From assembly GCA_002102555.1 (NCBI GenBank), contig MCFL01000002.1:372001-436000 (forward strand): a stretch of 64,000 bases of DNA, in the 5' to 3' direction. Origin of the DNA: Catenaria anguillulae PL171. Its lineage: Eukaryota > Blastocladiomycota > Blastocladiomycetes > Blastocladiales > Catenariaceae. The notes beneath the pieces are model-generated. The model searched no databases and had not been told where the DNA came from. It worked only from the letters and a program-made list of their open reading frames with translations. The position numbers and the translations under genes were made by a program. This document shows positions 39,628 through 50,833 of the stretch, piece by piece; within the stretch, counting starts at the first letter, position 1, and each line of letters opens with the position of its first letter.

Positions 39628-41279
39628 ATGTCCAAGAACAAGGGAAAGAAGGGCACCACCCTCTCGCTCACCGAATTCCTCACCGCGGTCCCGACCGCCG
39701 CCGGTGGTGCCGACGACTGGGCGCCGAAGACGACTCGCTTGCCCTGCCGACGGCCCCCGGCGCCCTCCCCACGGGTCCCGGCGGCCCTCGTCTGCTGGCG
39801 GCTTCCGTGCCGGCGGCGGGCCCCGCAAGCCCCTGCCCACGCAGCCCCCTACACGGCATTTGTTGGCAACTTGGACTTTGACATCACCAGCGACGACATT
39901 GGCGAGTTCTTTTTCGAGGTCGGCCAGTGCAACATTGTCGAGCCACGCATCTTGATCGACCGCGAAACGGGCAGGTCAAAGGGGTATGGTTATGTTGAGT
40001 TTGCCGATGTCGAGTCGCTCGTTGCGCCCTCGAGTTGAACGGCTACAAGATTGGCGAACGCGAGGTCAAGATCGACATTGCTGAGCGTACGTACCTGTTT
40101 TCTTCCCAACCCCCCCCGGCTAGGGGGCCCATGCTTGCCTTGTTTCTCATGCAACGCCTTGGGATTCTTGTCTTTTGGTGTAGCCCGTGCAACGACTCGT
40201 CCCGTGGCTCGCAGCGCAACTCGCGCTACCCGGACATGCCCCCGCGCGAGGAACGTGCGGGCGGCGCCATCAACTGGCGCCGTGAGGCTGCCCCCGAATG
40301 GTCGCCTGCCGAGCCCGTGCGCGGCCCGCCCATGCGTGCTGGATCTGGCCGTGGCGAGGCCCGTGGCCCTTCGGATCGCGGCGCGCCCCGTGGCGAACCG
40401 GGTGCCAACCCCTTTGACAAGTTTGACCGGTCTGCGCCGCGCCCCAACCTGTTTGCCGACCGTCCTGCGGCCTCTGCTGAGCCTGTTCAGCGCAAGAAGC
40501 TCGATTTGGCGCCGCGCACAAAGCCCGTGGAGCCTCTGCCCACGCCGCCCGCCAAGATTGAGGAGCCCAAGAAGGAAGAGGAGCCCAAGCCCGCGCCCGT
40601 CAAGAAGTCGAACCCATTCGGCGCTGCCAAGCCCGTCGATACCCTTGCCAAGCTGCGTGAAATTGAAGAAAAGCACGCCAAGGCCGAGGCCGAGAAGAAG
40701 CAAAAGGAAGAGGAGGAGCGCAAGGCCAAGGAGGAGGCTGCTGCTGCCGCCAAGGAAGCCGCCGCCGCCAACGGCGACGATGTGGAAGCCGCCGATGCCG
40801 GTACACCAACGTCGCCTGATGCCGCCAAGCGCACCACGTCGCGTGGCCCGCGGTCGCCGTCTGCCACCGCTGCTGGCCGTGGTGCCCCGCGTTCCTTCTC
40901 CAACTCGCGCGGCGGATCCGGGTCGGGTGCTCGTGGCGCTCGCGGCCACGGAGCTGGCGACCGGCCCATTGTCGACAAGCCAAAGTACGGCTGGGGCGAG
41001 TCGGCCAATGCCAAGCGTCAAGCCGCCGCTGCTGAGCGTGGTGGTGCCGATGGCGCTGGCGAATTCCGCTCGGTTGGCGGTCGTGGTGCTGGCAGTGCCC
41101 GTGGTGGTCGCGGCGGCGGCCGTGGCGGTGAGCGTGAGCCCAGAGAGGGTGGCGCGCCCAGGCGTCAGGGTCGGTCGCCCGGACCCAAGCGTGGCGAGCG
41201 CAAGGCCGAGGGGACGAGCGAGAAGGAGGGGTGGACCAAGGCCGTTGAAAAGGCCCAGGAGGAGGCCAAGGACGAGTAA
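39628..41279 (+). CDS. TIF3: Translation initiation factor eIF4B (Tif3-like)
   Basis: eIF4B stimulates the eIF4A helicase during mRNA scanning. Start MSKNKGKKGTTLSLTEFLT (ATG 39628) is characteristic. One RRM follows, with RNP2 YTAFVGNLDFDI near 39850 and RNP1 GYGYVEFAD near 39985, then KIGEREVKIDIAE. An intron at about 40087-40183 (GTACGT...GTAG) precedes a long Arg/Gly/Asp/Pro-rich tail with SRYPDMPPREE, a Glu/Lys-rich coiled segment (EIEEKHAKAEAEKKQKEEEE) and RGG repeats before the terminal GWTKAVEKAQEEAKDE. In the first 130 codons the frame changes around 39720, 39785 and 39835, and again near 40022. The protein sense is preserved, so base errors are likely. Confidence 0.88.
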
Positions 41280-41975
41280 AGTGGAAGTCTCTTAGATTTT
41301 TGCCGCTTGGGTCCACCGATCTGTGGCCTCAATTGTTTTGTGTTTTCTTTTTTTCTTTCGGTTTGCCGCAATCGCTCTCACTACTCGCATACGACCTCTC
41401 CATCCACCCGACCACCGCCCCACCCGTCCATTCTATCCAGCTTTCCACATTGCCCCTCTCCAACAGTTTGCTGCTCCGACTCTCTTTCTCTCTTCTCGCT
41501 CTGTCCGCATTTCGCTCAAATCAGCTCCTTCCTGTGACATTGCCTCGTGCCGCTCTCTCCGCCTCCACTCTGCTCTCGCACTTTGCGCACTTGACTTGTC
41601 CACCTTGTTTTGCTACCGGGTGTAGATCCCCCAGAATCCTCCCCTTCTTCCCTTCCTCCAGTTTTCGGTCTTCGCAGCAACTGTTGGGCGTGTGTACATT
41701 GTGTGAGTTTTGGGTGTGTGCGTGCGTGTCTTGAGCTCTTGTTGCCCCATTTTGTTTGGCGCTTGCCTCTTTTCTTTTCTTTTCATGTTTTCCCGTTTTG
41801 TATCATGTGTTTCTTTGTGTTTCATATCGACATTCACACTATAGTACATGCCGTTTCGTAGCCAAGCTGTTGCACGCCATGGGCGGCCGCCTCGAGCCAC
41901 GAAAACGCCCAGCAAAATGCAAATGACTGGCGTTATCCATTAGGTTAATACATAGGTTGGACATAACCCCTCCTC
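41280..41975. other. Pyrimidine-rich 3' flank of eIF4B
   Basis: About 0.7 kb between convergent genes. From 41340 to about 41800 the plus strand is strongly T/C-rich. Nothing coding was recognised. Confidence 0.5.
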
Positions 41976-43246
41976 TCATCGAATATTGCTCATCTCCAAC
42001 TTTTCGAAATGCCTTCGCGCGCTCGCAATGTTGCCCAGTGCTGCCCGTGACTCTACAAAGCACAAGCAGCCAATGAAACCAGTCAATCCCACAGATTGCA
42101 CAATGCAGCAAACAACAACAAAAAAAAAATACGTACGAATGATTGGATCTGACACCACCATCATGATGTACGTGTTTGCCGTCAACATGTCCAAATACAC
42201 GGCGAAATTGGCATGCCGGACCTCCATGGCCGAAAACTGCGCTTGGGTCTTACTGCACGACAGCTTGAACTGCTTGATGATGTTTGAAATCTTTTCAAAC
42301 CGGTGCGAATCGAGCGCTCCAGTGCCATCACCACCGGGCACATTGGTGCTGACAAACCGCGAGACGTGCGAAATCACAGAAAGGTGGTTTTCTCAAACAA
42401 GATGATTTCGTCAGCATCGGTGGCGGCACAAAACTTGTCGAGGTTGGCTTCAAGCAGTTTGACGTTGGGGATGAGCGAGTACACGATCGAGGACCAGGCT
42501 TGGTACAGGGTTTCGTCCCAGATGGAGGTCCGGAAGCACGTGGGCTGGAGCGGGTGAGAGCGGGACATGATTTGGGCAACACGGTCGTCAAAGATCTATT
42601 GGCGAAGGATGGACAATGACGTGAGTATCGGAGATTGCATGACAGGCAAAAAAGAAAACAAGCAACGGACCCTGTCACGCAAGTCTTCTTGGACCAGATC
42701 CATCTTGTGCACCAAGCAAAAGATCTTTGCGTCCTTGGAGTTTTGCTTGATGGCGTCAATGCACGATTGGAAATAGTCAAAGTCGCGGTCTAGCTCGCGC
42801 GACTCGACGTCAAAGATGTAGATGAGGACTTCGACATTGCGAAAGATGTGGTCGCGCTGAGAGGTGAAGTAGTTTTCCATAAACGAGTCTTGCTGAGTGA
42901 TGCGGCGCAAGGACAAGAGAGGGAGAATTAGCTGGGTGATATGCCAAGCTGACTCGACGGCTGGCAAGGAGAAAGGCCAACGGACCCACCACAGTCCCAG
43001 AGATTGAGGACAAGATTACCAAGGAACCGGACACTGGCATGCTCCACCTCGACTGTTGTTGACAGACAAGCGAGTCAGCAAAGGAGGACTCCTGTCTGGA
43101 TCCGGATGGCTAGAGGAGAGCGAGGTGGGACATACTTGTGGCGCCAGCCGGCGGGTGTCGCGGGCAATGTAGTTTGAAAAGATGATGGACCGCATGGACG
43201 TCTTGCCCGACCCAGACTTGCCCATGAGGAGGACTTTTTTCTTCAT
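41976..43246 (-). CDS. GTR1: Rag-family GTPase Gtr1 (TORC1 amino-acid signalling)
   Basis: Small GTPase of the RagA/Gtr1 type that signals amino-acid sufficiency to TORC1 at the vacuole. Exons 43136-43246, 42986-43052, 42671-42891, 42137-42595, 41976-42052; donors GTATGT, GTCCGT, GTCCGT, GTACGT; introns 75-94 bp. Motifs: [20 protein letters not shown] (P-loop), [20 protein letters not shown] (switch II), VHKMDLV (base specificity), a C-terminal roadblock-like domain ([29 protein letters not shown]) and the end ARRHFEKLE. Frame slips near exon junctions and near 42375 keep the sum of exon lengths out of frame, although nothing of the protein is absent. Confidence 0.92.
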
Positions 43247-43595
43247 GTTGGCGTTATGGTCGAGTGGCGTGGTGGGTGGCTGGCTGGTGCGGGTTCGGTT
43301 GGCCGAGGGATGGCAGTGGAGGACGGAAAAAGAGGTGAGGACTCTGGAGAGTACAGAGTGCCGTGAAATCAAGTCAAATGCTTTGGGTGCTTTTCGAATT
43401 TTTCATCTGCATGCATGTCGACTATCGTGCAAAGCTCGAGCTCCAGCCTGTGGCGTGTGCCGCTGCCAAGGCAGGGGGGGGCGGATGTGAGACCTGCGAG
43501 ATGCCAAACGACGGACATCATGAAACCAAGCTCGACGACGATGAGTCCAATCATGCGGCCAGCCTTGTGAAACCAACTACGTACTCGGCACAACC
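43247..43595. other. Divergent intergenic region
   Basis: About 350 bp between Gtr1 and the first ankyrin-like copy. No feature was recognised. Confidence 0.4.
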
Positions 43596-44416
43596 ATGAC
43601 GACGACTGATCCACTACTGCCTTCTTTGGACTTGATGACGGTGCCATGGATCGACTCGACGCTCGCTGCCCGTATCGACGACCTGTGGCTGCTCCGCCAG
43701 CTCGCACTTCTCGCGTTGCTGCCGTCAATTCTTGGTCTTGTTGACCCATTCAACCCGACCAGCGATCCATCGCACTTTTGCGGGCCAACGCGGCGACCTC
43801 GAGCTCATCAAATACCTCATTCAACACGACCCAACACTTGTCGAAGGATGTTTGCATTTGCCCACGCGCCGCCACGCAACACGTCGGGCGACCAGCCTTG
43901 CAATGATGGATCGCCCACCAGAAACTGGTAGCCGGCACGCCGGGACACTGGGCTCGATTTTCAAGTCTTGCTCCTCAAAGTGCACATGATGGCATGCAAG
44001 CGCCAGCACCTGAGCGACGTCAAGTATTGGCAAAGTGTCCGACCGCCAGCTCAGTGACGCGACGACCTATACTGACTTGGCCGTTGGCCGCAGCTGCATT
44101 GAATGGCAACCAGGCGTTTTTCACCCAGATTCATGCATTGTGGCCAGCGGCCTTGGATTCGCGCGGGAAAATTGAAGAGAACCTTGACATGATGTGCGGT
44201 CTTGAATTTGCCTTGTCTCGATTGATTCAGAGACGCTATAATATTGACATGGAGCAGCGTGGGCCTCTGGCGCGACTTTGGGTGTCCCATGTCGCCCAAG
44301 ACCAATCTGCAGCTCAGGTGCGTCCACACTGTACCTTAACAATCGACCGCTTGGCAGCCAATGTGTTCCGTTGTCTAATCGATCAGCAATCAATCGTTGA
44401 TGTATGGCAATCCTAG
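43596..44416 (+). pseudogene. Shortened, degenerate copy of the neighbouring ankyrin-like gene
   Basis: The start MTTTDPLLPSLDL is near-identical to that of the next gene (MTSDPLLPALDL), followed by WLLRQLALLA, RGDLELIKYLIQHDPTLVEGC and, near 44065, TWPLAAAALNGNQAFF. All these have counterparts in the downstream gene. The region between them is much shorter than in the intact neighbour, frames change several times, and the last ~60 codons do not match it. This pattern fits a tandem duplicate that has lost internal sequence. Whether any product is made is unknown. Confidence 0.6.
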
Positions 44417-44429
44417 ACGCCAAGCAATA

Positions 44430-46486
44430 ATGACAAGTGATCCTCTACTGCCCGCTTTGGACTTGTCTCTGCCCCACCTCATCGAGACCATCCTCACCTT
44501 GGCCATCCGCTCTGTCCCGCGTCCGATCCTCTTCGCCTCGGCCGCACCATTGCGACCTATCTCAATGTCGCGAGCCGCAACGATACTGGCCTCAGCCCAT
44601 CCCACGCCGCCATCCACCGCCTGCCGTGGATCGACTTGACGGTCGCTGCCCGCATCGGCAACCCGTGGCTGCTTCGCCAACTCGCACTGCTCGCGTCTCG
44701 TGCTCCGTATTCTCGGTCTCATCGGCCCATTCAATCCGACCCGCAGTCCATAGCCCTCTCTGTGGGAAAGCGTGGTGACCTCGCCTTCATTCAGCTCGCC
44801 ATTCAAATCGACCCAGCCCTCGTCGACGGTTGCCTGTACCACGTCGTTCAACAAGCCAGCATCCACGGCCACGTGCACGTGCTCGACTGGATCGCAGACT
44901 TTTCGCCGTACACATATCAATCGACTTCGACCACCGACCATCTCGTCCATGCCCCGCCAGGCGACACGTCGGGCGACCAGCACATCCGCGTCTTGCAATG
45001 GTGGATGGCACACGAACATCTGTGGCACCCACATTGGCTCGTGCACTGGCCCACCTGGCAACTGCCCGTGTTGGTCCACGCGTGCAAGCAGCAGCGCACC
45101 AAAGTCATCGATTATTGGGTCGCCGCATGCACCAAGTGGTCCCAGAACCACTCGCTTCCACCGTTCGATACACCACATGTGCCTCGAGACACGTCATGGC
45201 CGCTCGCGGCAGTGGCATTTACGGGTAACATGGATTTCTTCAACACCATGGTCGACCAGTGGCCGTCGGCCATGGACCACCATGTGCTCGCATTGGCATG
45301 TGCATCGGGCAATTTATCGCTTGCCAGGCACTGCTATGCGCTCCTTGTTCCGGCTGGATCCAGTGCTGGCGGCGCAGGTGATCACGGCGGGGCGCTGTAC
45401 CAGAAAGATATGAATCTGTGCTACTTACTTGCGAGTGCTTCGCCTGCATTCAATCCCAACGCGTCTTCTGCTTCCCAAGATGCCGTGAGCGTGCTCGAGT
45501 GGCTGCACTCGGACCTCAAGTTTCCTGTGACTGGGCACGCAGGCGTCCTTGGCTTGTCACAGCACTTGGTGCCCATTACTGGCACTTGGCCCATTTCTTG
45601 GGAGGGCGTACCAGAGTTTTTCATGGATGTGGCAACGGCGGCCGGGTCCACGGCCGTGCTTGACTGGTGGCGTGCACGCTTGCGCGACAAGACGGAAGTT
45701 GACGATGCAAGGTGTTTCCGCATCCCATTGCACGCGGCACTTTGCGCTCGCGGAACAGATCCCGTCGTGCTCCTGCAATGGTGGAAAGACGCGTGCTTGC
45801 TGCCCGATTTCCAGGATGATGCGGTTGCGCGCGACGGGTGGGGCAAATTGACCGGAACGACCTTGATTGAAACGCGATCGAGTGTGCAAGTGTTTGACTG
45901 GTTTTTGCATTTCTTGCACGCCGACACCCCACATCATTTCCCGCCGCTCATGGTCGACCGTGCATGCCAAGCGGGCCGCTTGGACCTCCTGGACTGGATC
46001 ATGGGCAACGCCGACAAGCTGCCCAAGCCGCTCTACTCGCCCAATGCGCTGGATGTCGCGTATCGCAACGGCCATTTGCCTGCTTTACAGTGGTTTGCTG
46101 ACCGTGGCCTGCTCGACGTGGTGCGAGCGAGAGACAGAGACGAAGGTCAGGGCAAGGTGGAGCGGCCGCTGCAGGTCACACAACCTCCGAGTTTTCTCGG
46201 GTCGGTTTTCACGGTTTTGTTGGATTTCGTTCGCGGCCGTTCAGTTTCAGATACGGCCGAGCTTGTCTCTGAAAGAGTGCCACGAGCGCGCCTGGAGCGG
46301 ACGGCCATCTCGTTTGTCGCACGCAAGTGGCCAGAATGCTTCGAGTGCTTCGAGTGGGCAGTGTCGAATGGGTTTACACTGGGTTCTGACAAAGCATACG
46401 CAAGGGCGGTGGAACGGTCACTGCCAAGCCCACTGTATGGGGACATGCTTGGGCAACTCCGACTGAGAGCTTGTTCCGAGGACTGA
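44430..46486 (+). CDS. Ankyrin-like repeat protein, unknown function
   Basis: About 680 residues. ATG 44430 opens MTSDPLLPALDLSLPHLIET, an F-box-like N terminus. The frame slips once near 44525; the long frame then runs cleanly to TGA 46484-46486. Loosely repeated helical units resemble degenerate ankyrin repeats as found in large protozoal and zoosporic-fungal families: GKRGDLAFIQLAIQIDPALV, ASIHGHVHVLDWI, TGNMDFFNTMVDQWP, ASGNLSLARHCYALL, AGRLDLLDWIMGNADKLP and RNGHLPALQWFADRGLLD. No membrane segment or catalytic motif is visible. It lies 13 bp after a degenerate duplicate of its 5' half. Confidence 0.7.
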
Positions 46487-46859
46487 GTGTTGCTGTGCGG
46501 CATCGAGTGATCAAGGGCAAGCAATCTTGTGTAGTATGTTAAAGATGCACAATAAATATAATGCGCGCTCGGCAGCGCAAAGAAGAAGAAAAAAAATGAA
46601 AAGGAACAACAACGGAGGGGCTACATCTGTCGTAAAACCAACTGACACGGTCACGGTCGCACTCGGTCCGAGATGCAATCGAACACGAGACGGAACCAAC
46701 CGTGAGCTGGGAGTGCCGAGAGCCGCATGCAGTTTCGGAACAGAGGCGAGGACCAACAACGAAAAGCAAAGGATAGGATTAACGGGTATGAACAAGACAA
46801 GGAGCAAGGGGAATGACAAAGGAAACAAACACGTCGAGACGCAATCATCTCGCCGCAAA
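46487..46859. other. Purine-rich interval between convergent genes
   Basis: About 370 bp. The plus strand is rich in A and G (46570-46850), so it is pyrimidine-rich on the sense strand of the minus-strand NF-YC gene, whose 3' end lies here. No gene was recognised. Confidence 0.45.
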
Positions 46860-48515
46860 TCATGAAACGCCGCCAGTCCCATCCGCAGCCCCATTCCCAC
46901 CGCCCTGCTGCATCGGCTGTTGCTGCTGCCCACCCATGGACCCCAACATGGCGGCCAGTCCCTGCTGCTGCTGCTGCTGCTGCTGTTGCTGGTGATGCTG
47001 CATTTGCTGTTGTTGTTGATGGTGATGATGCTGTACCGCGGCAAACTGCGCCCCGCCAAACGTGGCACTGTGTGGCGTCTGCACGGGCGTCGCCCCAACC
47101 GACTGACCTCCCTGCTGAAACTGGGCATGATCCAATCCCATGACCGACGGTGCAAACGTTGCGCTCTGCGGTGTGGGCTCGCCCGATGTTATCCGATGCA
47201 TGAGTGGCTGTCCAATCGGATACGTTGCGCTGGTTGGCGGCGTCGTGAATTGCGAGTGCATGCCGCTGCCCGTCGACGATGCCGAGCCTGGTAATTGGTG
47301 CGTGTGTGGCTGCATGGACATGGACGTGGCCGGTGGAGAATACAGCGGGTGCGTGCCCGATGGATGCTTGGCGGATCCAGGTGTTGGTGGCGTGGCAGAG
47401 TGTGCAAATTGCATTTGACCGGGCGGCGGCGAGGTCATGGGAATCGGGTGGGATTGCGAGGCCGTGGTTGGCGGTGACAGGACGTTTGATGGCTGAGCCC
47501 CGCTTTGCTGCTGCTGCGTGTGTTGCTGATGCATTTGACTTGGGGCAAACATGTTCATGGGCTGTTGATGCTGTTGTTGTTGTTGTTGCTGCTGCTGTTG
47601 CTGTTGTTGGCCCGGCAAAAAGCCTTGCTGCATTGGGTATTGTGGAAGGAATCCGGGCGGAAGCGATGGCGGTGCAGGCATCCCAGGGGCGCCAGTGTGA
47701 AAGTGCGTGAATTGTGGAGGCATGCCCATGGCGGCAGCGGCCGCAGCTGCAGCGTTGGGATCCATGTAGGGCGCGCCTGGACCGAATTGCATTGGAGCAT
47801 ATGGCATGTGGCCCATCATCGGGAAGCCGGGCGGAGCTGCAGCGCTGGCAGAGGCATGGTCGTAGAGCATGCCTGGTATGGATGGTGGATGTTGCTGGTT
47901 GCTTTGAGAGTCCTAGTAATCGATTGCACAATACGGCAAAGGTCAACATGGCTTGAATAGCAGAAGAGGGACGGCAAATCGCAAATCACACACCTTGGTG
48001 AAGCGCTTTCTGGTAATCGCATCGGGATCCTCTCGTGGAATGATATCAATCAAGAAGTCGTACTGATCGGATTTCGAGACGGCGACCATGATATCGCCTC
48101 TCTGGAGTGTGCGGCGCTTGTTTTCCTCGGCTACCATCCATGCACGCAGCGTGAGCTCGGCGATAAAGAGCTCGCATGCCTTGGAAAACACGAGAGGTGC
48201 CTCGGAGGAAATCATTTGCTTGATATCTGGATCGCTCTTCATAACCTTCTTGATGCGCGCTAGTGGCAGCGGATGGTACTTGAAGTCGACGTCGCCTTGA
48301 TCAATCTTGCTATGGTTGGTGGCCCAAAAGTCGCGCACCATGAGGGCGACCGGGTCGAGCTCGGCGGGCGCTGGTGGTGGCGCAGGTTGCGTGGCAGCCG
48401 GTGGAGATCCTGACGCGGAAACTACTGCAGTAGCAGGAGCTGCCTGGCCAGGTGTGCCAGGCACCGGGATCGGTGCGGGGGGCATGGCCGGTAAGGAAGT
48501 GGGCGGGTTGGCCAT
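46860..48515 (-). CDS. HAP5: CCAAT-binding factor subunit NF-YC (Hap5) with long Gln-rich tail
   Basis: Histone-fold subunit of the NF-Y/HAP complex. Exons 47994-48515 and 46860-47912 (81-bp intron, donor GTGTGT, acceptor CTAG) join in frame to 524 residues. The core is canonical: FWATNHSKIDQGDVDFKYHP, LPLARIKKVMKSDPDIKQM, ISSEAPLVFSKACELFIAEL, TLRAWMVAEENKRRTLQ and DIMVAVSKSDQYDFLIDIIP. The C-terminal ~340 residues are Gln-, Pro- and Met-rich with poly-Gln runs at about 47564-47610 and 46961-46995, typical of an activation region. Start ATG 48513-48515 is the first in frame before the Pro-rich leader. Confidence 0.95.
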
Positions 48516-50833
48516 GGTGTTCTGTGCGTTCCGTTTTGGTACTACTGGGTGTAGGCGCACAGCTCCGGGAGCAGAGCGCGCAGGCAGCGAGCACGTCGGT
48601 GTGGGCTGATGGAAGTCGGGGGGGGGGGGGGGGTTGTGGGCTTTGGTGTTCGGCGCCGGGCTGGGATGGATCGTTGCGTCGCGGGGTACAACAATGGACG
48701 GGGAAGCCGGGGCAGGCAATGAAAGGGTTGAGGCGGTCTAGGATGTGTTGCACAGAGTAGCGGCAGCGGTGCCCTTTGGATATCGCTTGGAATGTAAGTG
48801 GTGAGAGTGCAGAATAAGAATCGGCCGTCTATCTGTTTGAACTCGGTATGGGATGGATCGGCGTGCCATGATACTGGTCACGGGTGTCTTTGGGATGTCG
48901 GGGGTGTGACATTGAGGCCAGCACGGAGGCCCGAGACAGGGCTATTGGAGGGAAGAAAGGAGAATGGTTCCCTCTAAGCATTTTATATCGCTCGTTGCCT
49001 CGTGGCATGGCCAGCCGATGGGAACCATGTGGACATCAGCGATGCGCACGCATCTTCACCACCCTCTGCCCCAGCCAGCCACCTCTTCAAGTTGATAACA
49101 CAAACAACATGGGCAAGAGCAACCGCGATATCTGCGCGAGGGTTTTTGCGAATGTTTAGTTGTGGGAATGGCTTCCACGACATGTTACATGGACAGAGTG
49201 GGGTACATGTAGTGATTCCCCACTCTTCATGCCTTCAAGCCCGGATTCCCTTTGACGAAGGATGTGGCGATCGTGGCGTGACTTGATTGTCTCTGTCTCA
49301 CTGTCGCATGTGCTTTGCAAAACCGGTTTGTTTCGATCATTTCAAAGGTTGAGACACTGACCATGGGCTACATTTTGCCTCGCCTCGATCTCACTTCAGA
49401 CGCCATTCTCGACGTCACTCGGAGATGATACGTGTGTGTCCGTCTTGTTTCATTTTGATTTGGCCAAATGTAGCAGCGTGCAACCCGAATCCTTTAATTT
49501 GGAATGATCGACAGGCATACCGATTGGACGACGCCTACCATTGTATGGTCTAAAGTGAATACCAGACCCACGTTCTGTGAGCATTGATGCGGTTTTCGTC
49601 CACCACCAGCGACCGACACTGCAGCTCCCTACCTATGTACCTACCGGGGCGAAGATCGGAAATGAGCTCGTACGATTGATAAGCTGAATCAACCTGAAAA
49701 AGCAGCGCGAACTGAGAAAGGAGAACTGATCGCTGCCAACAACGTATCTACCTAAACCAACGGGCACGCGCGAATGCGCAACGGTCAAAGGAAAGTCGAG
49801 AATGCGAAGGAGCAAAAGCACATGCTCATGACGATAATGCATAGACTGATGTGTTAAAGCTCGAGCCTTGATCCATGCATTGACCCAACGCAATCCATTG
49901 GCCCAAAGTGACTGAGATCGAAAACTTGTGTGCAACGATCAACACCGTGGTGGTGGTCATTGCCGCTCATGCGACCCGCCCAAAGGCCCATGAAACAAGA
50001 AAACAACAACGTTAACAACGAGCACGCTCAACCGCCACGAAAACTCCATCCGTCGTTCGTGCCACCCGGCTGCGGCGGAACTACTCATCCCTTCAACTTG
50101 CTGCGCATGCCTTGAACTGCATTTGCCGCGTCGCCATACCTCCCGCCCACGCATTTCCCAGATTCAGGCTGTTGCTCCTGGTCCATGTCCCACGCGTTCG
50201 TGAGCACGACGCGACAAGTCATCAATAGCCCAATTGCCCACTATCCGCCAGACTGGGACTTCATTCGCTCCACACTCCGCACTTCTCCCCATCTATTTTG
50301 CCTCGTACAGTTCCATACACAACTTGAAGACGCATCGAATCAACGCTACGCTCTCTTCCGACATCCACAAGTGCAAGAAGGGCGTCTCCACGCAGCAAGC
50401 GCACGGTTGGCGTGATCGGTTGGCTCGCAATTTCAAGTCGACAGTCTTCACTTACTCCACCGTTTGCCATGTATGTTGTTCTCACACCACCCTTTGCATT
50501 TGTCTCTCTGATCCATTAAGACAACATTGCTCCACTCTGCGGATATCACATGCTTCTTGCCATGATTGCCCTGCGCTGCCGCCGTCCTTGTTGTTGACGT
50601 GTACAGATCGCAATACTATACTCTCCTCTTGAATCGCGTCCCGAAATCTGCTTTAGTAGCCGCGCGCGCTGGCCGCCCCGCTCCACTGCTGTCAGCATTC
50701 AAGTCTCGAACCGTTTCATGTGAACGGTGCCCATCCGACCTCTCATCAACCTGGTTCCAAGAGCAATTGCTTCCGCTCCTCTATTTGCCCCAATCTCGAG
50801 CAACACCATTGTTTGCCTCCCTCACGTTTGAAG
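48516..50833. other. Large intergenic region between NF-YC and the Axl2-like gene
   Basis: About 2.3 kb between divergent genes. It contains 16 consecutive G at 48618-48633 (C on the NF-YC strand, about 100 bp upstream of its ATG). Open frames are short, mutually overlapping and motif-free. The segment 50100-50830 is C/T-rich and may be 5' leader of the downstream gene, possibly with an unseen 5' exon. No tRNA or rRNA was recognised. Confidence 0.4.

Noticed and set aside
39990-41021. 343-codon minus-strand frame and a parallel 414-codon plus-strand frame over eIF4B
   Set aside because: Both are low-complexity shadows of the Arg/Gly/Ala-rich eIF4B tail and show no independent motif.
46651-47949. 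432-codon minus-strand frame overlapping NF-YC
   Set aside because: It is the alternative frame of the NF-YC Gln/Pro-rich exon; the true frame continues the histone-fold exon in phase.
48516-50833. Possible hidden gene in the 2.3-kb gap
   Set aside because: All frames are short and motif-free on both strands; only a C/T-rich leader-like stretch near its end stands out.
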